Below, one piece after another: positions 1 to 10,482 of a DNA stretch of 64,000 nucleotides. The notes beneath the pieces are model-generated. The model was given only the letters and a program-made list of their open reading frames with translations. It made no database searches and had not been told where the DNA came from. Position 1 is the first letter of the stretch. The number at the start of each line of letters is the position of its first letter. A program made the position numbers and the translations under genes. This stretch comes from Amoebophrya sp. A120 (Eukaryota > Sar > Dinophyceae > Syndiniales > Amoebophryaceae), in NCBI GenBank assembly GCA_905178155.1, contig CAJINV010000008.1, forward strand, positions 3,229,303 to 3,293,302, read 5' to 3'.

Positions 1-63
1 GAGGTTATTCCTGCGGTTTGCATCTACTCCCGCAAGCGGTGTGGTAGGTACAAGTGTAGGCTT

Positions 64-1483
64 GTGGCGCTGGGCAACCGGCAGAAACAAGTTTTCTCGC
101 ATGAGGTATACTCTCCCACTATTTCAGGGGGGGCCAGCAGGTTTCTACTCGTAGAAGCGGCGGCCCAGGGCCATCACCTGCGTCAGTTCGACGCCACTAG
201 TGCCTTCATCCAGGCGGCGTTGACTGATGAGAGGGCGATCGTTCGGCTTCCAGCACACTGGAGCAAGTCGCCGAGAGGAGACTTGGCGATGCTGCTTAAG
301 TCGCTCTATGGCTTGAGGATAGCCCCACGGAAATGGTATGACCGTTTTTCCAAGGGTCTGAAGTCGCTCGGTTGGGTGATGTGTCCCAGGGAGCCCGGGT
401 TGTTCCGAAAGGAATTGCCTAGCGGCACCATCACGATGGCCATCTTCGTGGATGATTCTTTGATGTCTGGTCCGTGTCCCAAGACTCTGGGCGAGGAGAT
501 GTCGAAGGTCCTGAAATTGTTTCCCGGTACGATCATCGCTCCAGAAATGGACGGCGACGTGGAGACTCGAGATGTTCTCGGTATGGTCGTCAAGTATGAC
601 AGGCCGAAGCGCTGGCTGAAGATGTCCATGGAACAAGCTGTGAGCAAGTTGCTCAAGAAGTTCAACATGGAAGACTGCAAGCCTGCACCTTCGCCCTGTG
701 TGGCTGGCGATCTGCGTGAAGGGGGTCCGGCTGAGTCCTTCCCACTTCGGTCGTTGGTTGGGGGTACGCAATACATCGCGCACCAGACGCGGCCTGCCAT
801 TGTCTTCGCTACCCAACGCGTGGCAAGGGGTCAGGAAGCGCCGACTACTTCTGCGGTAAAGGCAGGCAGACGGATTTTAGCATATCTGAAGGGCGCGAAA
901 GACCAAGGTCTTGAGTACTCTCCAGAGATCGAACGCCAGTGGCGTGAGACCTATGCTGAAATCGCGAAGAACGGCGGCCATGAGTTGCCGGACACTGTTG
1001 CTTTCGGTGATAGTGACTTCGCGGGGTGCACTGCAACACTGCGCAGCGCCAGGCAGTGGGTCGATTCTCTATCACAGAGGCGCCCCGATTGCATGGAGTT
1101 GCAAGCGTCAAACGGTTAAGGCGCTCAGCACCTGCGAGGCTGAGTACGTCGCAACCTTTGACACGATCAAGCTATCCTTGGGGCAAGGGTATCTGGATTG
1201 GTTCCTGGCTGATAGGAGTTTACCTCTTACGTTTGTGGACAATTGTAGCGCCCTGGATTTGGCCAAGTCGTCCCTGGTGACGAAACGGTCGAAGCACATA
1301 GAACTTCGGTTCCATGTGGTTCGGGATCACTCTCGTGACCTGTGTTGGGTTCCCACTGCGGCCAATAAGGCTGACCCATTGACGAAGGCGCTTCCTTCGG
1401 CTGCCTATCTTAGGTTCTTTCATCCTTCCCAACAGGATGATGGGGGGTCTGATTCCGGGTCGGAATCAGAATCGTTTGCATGA
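64..1483 (+). pseudogene. copia pol, reverse transcriptase/RNase H, frameshifted
   Basis: The reading frame from 64 to 1119 carries copia reverse transcriptase signatures: ASSAFIQAAL-like DATSAFIQAAL near the start, YGLRIAPRKWYDRF (compare the family's YGLKQAPRxWY), and the catalytic FVDD box at about 440-455. It reaches the GDSDFAGC box of the RNase H region at about 1000-1030. The rest of RNase H is in the next frame, about 1060-1483: STCEAEYVA, then HIELRFHVVRD and NKADPLTKALP, all classic copia C-terminal motifs. The two halves are in different frames, so a +1-type frameshift lies between about 1030 and 1065. The shift makes this copy probably inactive unless it is a sequencing error. The true start lies upstream of the window. 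Confidence 0.88.
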
Positions 1484-1838
1484 TGCTAGGGAGCATTGAT
1501 ACTAGAACTACTTCCAAGAAAAATTTCTCGTAATTTCTCCTGCGTATTGGCTAGACGCACCGTAGCCATGTTCCGAAGGGTACCAGTTCGCCGCAGCACT
1601 GGCCGAAACCGAAGAAGAAGAGGAGAAGAAGAAAAGACGCATGTAGTTCAAGGCAACTATGTGGTCTAAACCGATTTTACTATCACTACTACTGTAGTCA
1701 GGTGCTGTCCTGATGAAATTCAGATGCTATTCTGAATGGTTCCAATCACACCCACGGTCTTGGTGTGATGTTTGACAAGAAAAATTTCGTGGTGAAATTT
1801 TGTCGGTTGTCTTCAGTAGTTTCGACTGAGGGGGGGAA

Positions 1839-2139
1839 TGTAGGTGAGATCAGAATGCAAATCTGTATCGATCCACATTCGCACCCTGATTCCAGATGAA
1901 ATGACGCCACAAAATCCACGATCTGAAATGACATGATCATCTGTAGTACCACGCTGGTTTGCTGCACATTCAGCAAATGAGCATGATGATGATGATGTTT
2001 ACCCATGCTGTTTTCAGGCTGTCAAGTACTTCTGTACTAGCTGGATAAAGTCCACCACTGTGGTGATACATACTAGATTTCTGGTCTTGACTTTTAGTCA
2101 CTGTGTTCCTCGTCGTGGATTGTTGCGGTACTGCTAACA
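1839..2139 (+). repeat. probable 3' LTR of the copia element
   Basis: A run GAGGGGGGGAA (polypurine tract) sits directly before TGTAGG at 1839, and a matching TG...CA-type end, CTAACA, occurs at 2134-2139. This gives an LTR of about 301 bp. The 5' LTR is not in the window, so the call rests on position and end sequence only. Confidence 0.6.
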
Positions 2140-5100
2140 AAACCTTAAGTCATGATCAAATAAAGTGCATTCTTCGAGTTTGTACTTCCCCGGCCTTGCT
2201 CCCAGACTGTCCGCGAAGGGGCCGGCGTAGGTTTGGCGAAAAAATTCGTTTTTGTCATCCCATTCGCGCTGCAGCTGCTTCCACACCTCGTCATTTAAAT
2301 CGCTATCCATGATCTCGTCGATTTTCACGTCGTGCTCCCAGTCCGGCCAGAAGTAGGCCTCAAAGTGCACCAGCGGCGGCCCCCCGCCGGCGTTGGGTAA
2401 GCTGCTGCCCTTCAACTCCGTCTTGGCCCCGTCGAAGGTGCGCACCGTCTCCTTATCGAATGCAAATATGTCTGGGTCTGGAAGATTGCGATACCAGTCA
2501 TGCACGTTTTGCATGAGCCATGACGTTTGTGATGCATGCCCTAGCATCACAGATTCTTTGAGGGCTTCTGGATGCCTATTCCGCATGACAAATGCCTTCT
2601 CCGCGTGGCAAGAGTTGCATTCCCTTTGCCGCTCATGCAATACAGATTTTTTTGGAATCCAAATGCAGCATCACAAGTTGCATTCTTCCAGACCCAGACA
2701 GTTTTGCAGTTGATACTCCTCTTTCTCGAACCACTGGTAGCTTTTCGGCTTCGCAAAGTCGTCATCCGGATCCACCTCGACCGGCTTGACCGGCCCCGTG
2801 AACCCTATGGATTGCAAAACCAAATATCGATCTGGGTTGTAAGTACAACAACTATGGACAGTTCGTTGTATATGCTAATTATACCTGCACGATGACAAAG
2901 CAACTACTTAGAGGACGCAGCGAAGCAAGACAGACTGTTAACGTTAAGCGGTCCTGTCGTACAGCGCGTAAAGCGCATGAGGAAATGCGATATTGCATGA
3001 CAGAGAGAAAGAGCCAGTTCTACTTCTTCCGCAACATGCCTTAGACGATCGATCCGGGAGTATGTTGAGACTTCGGCATCAGATAGAATAGAAATCTGGC
3101 ACTCTTCCTCCAGACCCAGCAGACAACATGTTTGCATTTGATAAGGGCCCGGAGCTGCCGATTCTTGGTCAACAAAATGTCGGCAATGTCGAGGGAATAA
3201 CCGCCGAGGTAGTCCGACGAAGTTTCGTCGTCGTCCCACACCTGGATATTCACGGGCCCCTTCGACTCCAGCTCGAGCTTCAGCGCGGTCTGCTTGTACT
3301 TTTTCACTGCCCGCATGGCCGGGAAGACCAGCCGCACCGGGAAGAAGAGTGTGAAGTTGAACACCGGGCGGCAGGTGCGTTTCAGGATGGGGGAAAATTG
3401 CACCATTCCGTCCCACGCGACCCGCAAATAGGGGTCGGACGTGCCGGCGTCGAAGTCCGCCACGGGCAGGTTCTCGCACTTGGAGATCCGCACCACGAGG
3501 TACTGTTCCTTCGACGACAAGTGGGACACCATTCCGCTGCCCTTGGGCTGCTCCGGCCGCTCCTTCACGTCTGTCTCGGGTTGCTTCATGCCCTGCGACA
3601 GCTCCTGAACCTTGATGTTCCCCACCAGCTCCCCCACGCGGAACCGCGTGCGGTCCGTCGTCAGCGCCTTCACCCGCGCCTTGAAGACCGAGATCTCCAG
3701 CACGGACGTCAACCCAAACAGCGCCCGGCCCACCACGGTCCCCGGGAACGATCCGCTGTCGATCCACTCGGGGGGGTTCCCGGTAGAGGAGCTGACGACG
3801 AAGTACTGGTTCTGCAGGTGGGTGCGGGTTCCGGTGAAGGTAAACACGCCGGGCTTCGCCCAAAAAAATTTCCCCTTCTCCTCGTTCCACATCGTGGTCT
3901 TGATCGTGCAAATCTTCTGTCGCTCCGCCTGCCCGTGCCGGGACTTCGGCACGGCGAAGGTCAGCTTGTTCCGCGACTCCTCGGAGTACTTTTTGTACTC
4001 CGGCAGCGTCTCGTCGCACTTGAAGGTCCAGTTGTCGAAGGACATCTGGTATGAACTGCAAAAGTATGGTACTCGTATTCATGCATAAGGTAAATCCGCA
4101 TTACAAATTTTATAGTATTTATTTCTGACGCTGAGTAAATTTGTAATGCATTTATACGAGTACGATGCTTTTGCACTGCATGTCTGGAAGTCAAACACCT
4201 CCTCAATGTTGATGGAGCAGGAGAAGCGGGCAACGTCGTAGGGCTTTTTCTTCTCCAGAATCTCCTGCTTGGACATCTTCTTTTTCAGCATGAAGTCCTG
4301 GTTCATCGACCGCGTCGCGCACTCGTACAGCGTGCGGCTGATGGTGCCGAAGTATTCGTTGAACTGCCAGTTGTTCACCTTCCACAGGTCGATCTGCAAC
4401 TGGTGCTTGTGCAGCTCGGCGTACGCGAGTTTGAACCGCTTGTTTTCGATCACGATCAGCGGCTCCTCCAGGTCGGCGGCTTGTCCCTTGTCGAGCGAGA
4501 ACATCGCCGTGAACACGGGGCGGAGGCTCACCCGCGGAAGCCGCTTCGCGGTGGTGCTGCGAACGCTGATGGCGAAAAAAAACATCATCGCCTTGTTGGT
4601 AACATTCTCGAAGTCCCGGATCTGGAAATTCATTTCCCAGGTGCGCGACCGCTCGTCCGGCGGAATGTACACGCTCGCGTCCCCGCTGCCCCCACCGATC
4701 GTGCGGCGCATGATGGCCAGCCCCGGCGGCCGGGGAATGCGTGGCCGCGGCAGCTTCGGCACCAGCTTCCCCAACTTCGAAGATCCCTTTTTCTTGTTGT
4801 TCGGGTTCGTCCCGCCCGGATCATCCGTTGTTCCCTCCCCGCCGCCGCCCGCCGTGGGACTGTCATTTTCGTGACCACCGTCCTCCCCAGGAACCTCGAC
4901 GGCCACGTCGTCGGGCTTCGGCTCCTATGAAATGCCAATATGTCTGGGTCTGGAAACTTGTGATGCTAAAATGTGCATGATGAAAACACTTCCGAATGCA
5001 GTCCGGCATGACAACTTCCCAAAACGCTTTCTCATAGGCAATCCGCATGAGAAACTGCGTTTTTGCATGACAAAAGAGGCTGCGACTTTTGTTGGTTATG

Positions 5101-5558
5101 CAATACAGATTTTCTAGGTATGGAAAGCTAGCATCACAAGTTCCAACCTTCCAGACCCAGACATTTTTACAATCGATAGCTCCTGCAGGTCCTCCAACTC
5201 CTGCACCTGCTCAGCGCTATGGATGTGTCAGGTTTGAAATCGTCAAAGTTGAAATAGTTTGTCATGCATAAAACGCATACCAGTTAGACCTACAGTTTGT
5301 AGTCGGTGCATGACAAACTTTCCCGGTCCTGGAAGCGAGTCTGTCATGCGGTTTAGGGCAAAAGAGCTGCTTTCTGTCATGCTAGTTAGCAGTCCAACTT
5401 TTGACGCTTACCAGGACTATAATCTGCCTCCCGTGGGTCCTCTGCAATAGAGTCACTTTTTGTGTCGCATTTTATGCATTACAAATTATTTCAACTCTGA
5501 CGATTTCAAACCTGACGCTTCCATAAGCGCCCCCGCCCGCGTCTTTTGGCGGGGCCAT
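2134..5558 (-). CDS. C2-domain protein (possibly ferlin-like), six exons
   Basis: Exons on the minus strand run about 5558-5526, 5217-5179, 4925-4183, 4049-3143, 2805-2716 and 2453-2134. Removing five intron elements plus their duplicated 5 bp gives 703 codons and a stop. The start is the ATG at 5558 (MAPPKDAGGG). A clear C2 domain lies in exon 4, with DFDAGTSDPYLRV and the acidic loop VWDDDETSSDYLGG, which fits Ca2+/phospholipid binding. Flanking parts have beta-rich segments that could be further, divergent C2 domains, as in ferlins. Residues 40-70 are Gly/Lys/Pro-rich. No C-terminal membrane anchor is left: the last codons TGT TAG fall in the LTR terminus. C2 identity is firm; the ferlin assignment is only a suggestion. 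Confidence 0.75.
2454..2715. mobile_element. intron element, family A (5-bp duplication CTCCT)
   Basis: The element starts TATCGAATGCAAATATG and ends in the inverted counterpart CAGTTTTGCAGTTGATA, with TCTGGGTCTGG/CCAGACCCAGA inside both ends. CTCCT is present on both sides (2449-2453 and 2716-2720). Removal with one CTCCT copy joins ...EKEE to TVRT in frame in the C2 gene. The internal motif TGCAATACAGATTTTTT is shared with other family A copies. Confidence 0.88.
2806..3142. mobile_element. intron element, family A, diverged copy
   Basis: The right end CATTTGATA and the block CCAGACCCAGCAG match family A, and the left end begins TATGGATTGCAAAACC. The flanking 5-mers (AACCC and AGGGC) do not match, so the duplication is lost or the element is a recombinant. 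Removing 337 bp keeps the C2 gene in frame. Confidence 0.7.
4050..4182. mobile_element. intron element, family B (duplication TCTGG)
   Basis: The short element of 133 bp has ends TATGAACTGCAAAAGTAT and, inverted, ATGCTTTTGCACTGCATG, with GTACTCGTA/TACGAGTAC next inwards. TCTGG flanks it at 4045-4049 and 4183-4187. Removal joins EVFDFQ to MSFDNW in frame. The same ends occur in the transporter intron at 10809-10957. Confidence 0.88.
4926..5178. mobile_element. intron element, family A (duplication GCTCC)
   Basis: Starts TATGAAATGCCAATATG and ends ATTTTTACAATCGATA, with the family A TCTGGGTCTGG inverted pair. GCTCC occurs at 4921-4925 and 5179-5183. Removal joins ELEDLQE to PKPDDVAVE in frame in the C2 gene. 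Confidence 0.88.
5218..5525. mobile_element. intron element, family D (duplication AGCGC)
   Basis: Ends are TATGGATGTGTCAGGTTTG and, inverted, CAAACCTGACGCTTCCATA, continuing inwards as GAAATCGTCA and GTTGAAATA. AGCGC flanks the element at 5213-5217 and 5526-5530. Its removal joins the 33-nt first exon of the C2 gene to the second exon in frame. The inside is unlike family A. Confidence 0.88.
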
Positions 5559-7887
5559 GATGACCTTTTATTCCGTGCGGGGGGGCACTTAAAACATATT
5601 GGCGACGACGAGCAGGAACAATTCGGAGGTTTTCCAGTGATTGATGTCGAGCCCTCTAGCGCGACCTACACATCCTCAGCTCCGTCTTGCCCTCGTGAGG
5701 ACCACCGTCACAACCACATACTTAATCGTGTCGTCAGTGACCGGAGAAAAGACCTAAAAGTGGCAGTCAGCTCTGTAGCGCGGAAGCGGGCGCAGCGATA
5801 GACGAAGTTGTCGGGCGCCCGGCGCTCGGCCGGTGTCGCCCCGCCGAACAAGGTACGAGGCCGAAGATCCACAACATGGTACCCGACGACCACGACGGCT
5901 GTCGTATCTCATTCATAACGGCTGCGGCTTGCGTCAATTTCTGCTTGGCTTAGATATGATAGAGGCCTCCACTCATTCGTCTTGCTACCCCGCTGCAGAC
6001 GTCCTGCTCGACCCGAGACAGAAGATTTCCGCGAAAACAAAACTACCATTGTAAGGAGTAGTACATACCCCAAAATCAATGGGCAAGCAGGTGCCTACCA
6101 TGTTGTTTATTTACCGGAAGCCACGAGCGCAACATCGACTGCCATGATAGGAAACGTCCATACCAGCTACGAAAATTGTTGAAGCTGCTTATACTGCATC
6201 TGTTTCTCGTAAAATTCTTTGGCAGAAGTAAGCTGCATCGGGCGGGTGCTGACGATACAAGTGCTGACCAGCATGACCCCGGTAACGGGATTTCTAATAT
6301 ATTTACTACAGATTTTCTTCGTCATGATCTTGCTTTCCCTTTGCCATCTGCCTCGTGTATAGAGAGAAAATAGCTGTACGGAATTTGTGCCACTCCACAC
6401 CTTGTTCGTTGCTTTTGGAAAAGCGACGAAGTTCCATTTTCACTCGAAGTCTTCTCCGTGGCCACGCCCTCTGAAAAATGCACAATTGTTCTACCCTCAA
6501 GTATTACGCGAAACAGAAGCTAACCGGTAATGGTACCTCCTCTTTCCCCTCCTCAAAAAAGCGAACAACAAAGATTTTCATGTGAGGAACCATTATAAAA
6601 ATGAACACGGACTGCTGGAAGATGACACAAAGTTTTTTGCTAAAACGCAAAAGAAAGAGGAACGCAGAAATCCAGCGCAAGGTTGAGTTGATCACTTAGA
6701 TCATATCATGGGGCGTGGCTTGGGAATAGTACAATTGCGCGCATACTTTCTTATGAACTAACATCTCTATCGACTCAGGCGGTAGTTGCAGAGAAATCCA
6801 AATATGTTGACGAACGCGAGCCCCCTGTAGTCAGATGAACAATGTTGTACTTCTCTGCCGCTTCAAATTCTCTGACGCCAACAGCCCGCGCCCCGACTGG
6901 GCTCGCATGGTGTCGAAGTTGTTGTTCTTTTGTTCTCAATCGCAATACTTTCACGCTGGAGAAGTAACTCGCGAGCAGTAGTCGACTACAACTCAGCACT
7001 TCACTGGCTCTGGTGGCGGGCCTAGAACTACAATCTATATCATTGTATCTTGTATCTAATTTAGTCTCCTCGCCCAGTTCTTGCGTCGGCAGCGGGCTCG
7101 AAAATGGTTCATCGTCTAAGTTGTACACTATCGCATTCGTAGCACACCATCATGGGTGGACCGACAGCAGCTTCTGTAGTCTTCAGATCTGCACACAACA
7201 AGTGCCAATTCCGGCGTGGATAAGTGGCCACGTTGTAGACTTACATTGATTCATAGTAGTATGGGCGATGCATCCATTAATTTCCGACTTGCAATTTTGT
7301 TTTCTGTCAGGAAAAAAGCGAAGGCAGCTGCAGAGGTAGAAGGAAAAAATCATTCTTTTTCCACCGCACGGGAACTAAACCTTCAAACTCAAAGCCCTTT
7401 CTATACGATAGCAGGGGGAGCTGGTGCTGCAGCAGCTTCATTTATTACAACATGATCAAGGCTAAAAACTGCAACACCCAACAAGTACACAACAAAGCCA
7501 AGGGAAATTTTATGATAAAAAGGGAAACACGACAAACACAAACAACATTATGCTTGCCAGATAGTGAAAACAAACGAACCTGGTCGCTGCAGCAGCGGCG
7601 CAAAAAAAATCTTGTACACGGGTGCGTTCAGGTCGTGAAGTCAAACGATGCAGACTCGTCGTCCTCGGTGGAATAAGTAACGGCGAACAGGAGCGCTTCT
7701 TCAAGATCGTCTACTGAAACAGACCGTAAGCACATTTCAGCAAAATAAGTCTGACTTTTTGATTGGTTGATCATGCTGGTCGTCGTGGTGACGAACTTTA
7801 TTTCGGAAAATTGTAATCGATTCTGGCCTTGTTCTGTACCAACACAACACTACAACTTCTCAAGGTGAGCAAGCATTAATGTCTATG
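5559..7887. other. intergenic region, no supported gene
   Basis: This AT-richer stretch lies between the start of the C2 gene and the end of cytochrome b5. The ORFs present are short, lack recognisable domains and look like chance frames. It should hold the C2 gene promoter, but I see no recognisable core element. Confidence 0.5.
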
Positions 7888-8755
7888 TCATTCGCTATTT
7901 CCCATGTACACAAAGTACCCGATGACGAGCGCGATAATGAGTATGACAATGGGCCCGATGCCGATTCCGCCGCCGCCACCGCCGCCCTCGAGTTCTGATG
8001 TGCGCGGTATCAGTGCTTCTTTCTTCTCCTCCTCGAGGTAACCTGAGGATTATGATATATACGCATAGTTATGTCGATCCCCAACTAAAGAAGCGCGGAC
8101 ATGGTCTGAGCACAGCAGTAAGCACGGCCCTGGAAGAACTTCCGTTGCAGAAAGCAAAAAAAAAACACGTGAACAGAAACTCTACCGATGACTAATCTGT
8201 CGGTCCATTCTCTTGCTGTGTCGGAATGCCCAATATCCTCAAAATCGTCCGTGACATTCTTCCCGGCCAGCGCGAGGATCACCTGATTTTTCGTAATCAA
8301 GCACGTTTGAAAATTTTATCGCGACAAAACCCTGCATCGGCGGATCAGGCAAATTAGATATGCGTCATATACATCAAATAATAAACTGCGCAACTATGAC
8401 TGTTACCTCCGGTCCGCCAGGATGTTCATTTCTCAATTCCTTATTTACGTCGATCACCAGCCCGTGTATTGCGACCTGATAGTCAGTTGTTTTATTTCGT
8501 TTGCATTCTATTGTTGCGCAAGAGTACTTAACTTTCGATCCATCGTGCGGAGCGTCGTGAGTGATGTAGTTGTCACAGGTTTACTTTTATTGTATCAGCA
8601 TGCACATGCAGATGAAGATGCGATTTCAGAAAAATAGAGTAAAAATTGCTTTTCAGTCTTACCCAGCAGTCCTCCTCCGTGTTGTGTTTTGCGAGTTCCT
8701 CTGCCGTGATTAGCCGCCTCTTTGCTATTCTGTCCTCCGGTTTCTGTTGCGTCAT
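7888..8755 (-). CDS. cytochrome b5, tail-anchored, four exons
   Basis: Exons are 8755-8663, 8475-8407, 8282-8186 and 8042-7888. All three introns are GT-AG. The sum is 414 nt, or 137 residues. The heme-binding fold is clear: HNTEEDCW, then EHPGGPE with the first axial His at about residue 49, and DIGHSDTARE with the second His at about residue 73. After a Gly-rich linker, residues about 113-131 form a single hydrophobic helix (IVILIIALVIGYFVYM) near the C-terminus. This is the layout of ER or mitochondrial outer-membrane cytochrome b5, which donates electrons to desaturases and P450-type enzymes. The start MTQQKPED was chosen as the Met nearest the domain; an in-frame ATG at 8782 would add nine residues. 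Unlike its neighbours, this gene has no inverted-repeat intron elements that I can see. Confidence 0.93.
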
Positions 8756-8782
8756 CGTGATTGCTGTTCTTCTTTTCCGCAA

Positions 8783-10482
8783 CTATCTACTGCTTGCGCT
8801 TCTTGATGCTGAAAGAAAGTAGAATAGGAAGCTGTAGCTGTGCCTATCTACGGAACGAGAAAAACGGGGTGTGTGCTGGCCGCAGTGGTGGCGTGCTTCC
8901 AAGACAAACCAGCCACGACACGATTGGGATTTTTGCGCAGGGACCACGAAAAGGATAAGAAAACTTCTTCTCAATTTCTTCGCTTTGTGATTACGTTGTC
9001 ACGGTCAAAAATTATAACTAGTTAGTCGGCTTGCTATTTTTTGTAAAATTTTTGATAGCATAGAAACGAGGACAAGGACAACGTGTTGCTCGTACTATTT
9101 TATTCTGGTGTAAATCTGCTTCTGAGTGGAACGAAAGTGTGCTGCTTTTAACGCCAGGAACTACTACGCTCGTTGTGCTTGTTTGTGTTTGTTCCTCGTC
9201 CGCTCCTGCAATCTCAACAGTAGCTGTGTCTTAAAACTCTTGGTCGTGCTCCTCACTTCGAGGCCGTTGGTTAAAATAACTTATGTACTTCTACTTCTTC
9301 GTGCGCCGCCCGCAAGCGCAAATGAAGGTTTATACACAGAGAGGTTCGAATGAAAAAACTTCTTCTACAAAATGAAAAGCTAAATACAATGCTTGGGTAG
9401 TGCTTGTACTGTTGCGGCCAAAAAACTGTAACTTCCGTGAGAAAAGTTAAAGTTCTGTATCAGGTGTGATAACTGATAAATTTTTGTAAACAAAGCTGCG
9501 AGCTTGCCAATATTTGTATTTCTCGTCGCCTTGCGTGCTCAGAAGATTTTCTGCACAGAAAAAACCTGTTAAAGCGTGCAAGATTCCTGTCCGGCAAGAC
9601 GTGGATTCCTGTCCTGCAAATTAACCAAAACGAAAATTCAACGGATTAAATTTTTGACATGGATAATACTTGTCCGAGGCGTCAACCTCATTCATGCTCT
9701 GCAATGAATACTCCCACGGCAGCCAGAGAGAAAGAGAAAACTATTAGAGCTGCGCGGGCATACAAAGAAATTTCGATGGGTTCTAGTGATGAAGAGCCTG
9801 GACCATCACAATTTCAACATTTTCTTTGTGATTTTACGACCGTGAGGAAAATTTATTCCGCTTGCAAATTTGAAATTTCGTGATCAATCTCAATATTTCC
9901 TCTAGACCGACACCAGTGCACCATCAGCTCGCTCAGTGTTTGGACGAGACCATTTTACCGTCGAAGAACACGCGATGAGTGATTAGTCTCAGGAGGTCAG
10001 GTGTTGGTGTAGGTGACCACCTTTAAAATTCCGATCAGGATCATTTCTTTATTTTAGTACCTTCACACGTTTATTATCTGTCTTGCGCCATCTGCAAACT
10101 GAACTCAGTGTACGCATACGCATTTACTTGATTCCATAGTTAGTGGATTGTGCAATCGTTGTGCAAAAACACCATGCTAGATGGGTAGAGCCGTGACTTT
10201 CTATGTCCGCCTCGTGAAGACGATGTGCCGCGCTGTAAAAAAGAAATTCTTAAACGTAAGATGATTCATCTTGCATGTGATGATAGACATACAGACATGA
10301 GTTGTTTTTCTTTGGTTACAGAAAAGCGCGAAAGCCACATTTGAGAAGGAGCGACAGCAGGTATGATAGGTACGTGATGTAGTAGTTCCGCCCTAGTGAC
10401 GACATGCATCTCCTGCTGCCTCCTGTACAAGCGACCAGTAGTCTACGTACCTACTAGCAGATCAGGACACAACTCTAAGCTT
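8783..10482. other. intergenic region, no supported gene
   Basis: AT-rich DNA between the start of cytochrome b5 and the end of the transporter gene. Only short chance ORFs; nothing recognised. Confidence 0.5.

Larger units (their letters stand above)
1..2139 (+). mobile_element. Ty1/copia LTR retrotransposon, 3' part
   Basis: The window starts inside the element. It contains the C-terminal half of a copia pol (reverse transcriptase, then RNase H), a 3' untranslated stretch from about 1484, a purine-rich tract at 1828-1838, and a probable 3' LTR at 1839-2139. The 5' part lies outside the window, so the 5-bp target duplication cannot be checked; the candidate right copy is AAACC at 2140-2144. 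It is the only plus-strand coding feature I can support, and it abuts the end of a minus-strand gene. Confidence 0.85.

Noticed and set aside
1561-1580. CCGTAGCCAT resembling the start of the dinoflagellate spliced leader
   Set aside because: Only about ten bases match before the sequences diverge, and it lies in the untranslated part of the retrotransposon; chance is likely.
3128-4054. 308-residue plus-strand ORF opposite the C2 gene
   Set aside because: It is the antisense shadow of a frame with clear C2 motifs; composition is His/Arg/Leu-rich as expected from a shadow.
6775-7128. 117-residue minus-strand ORF in the intergenic region
   Set aside because: No domain, no splice context and no start-site support; kept out of the gene list.
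9335-9355. GGTTCGAAT resembling a tRNA T-loop
   Set aside because: No acceptor or anticodon stem could be formed around it; no tRNA gene was found anywhere in the window.
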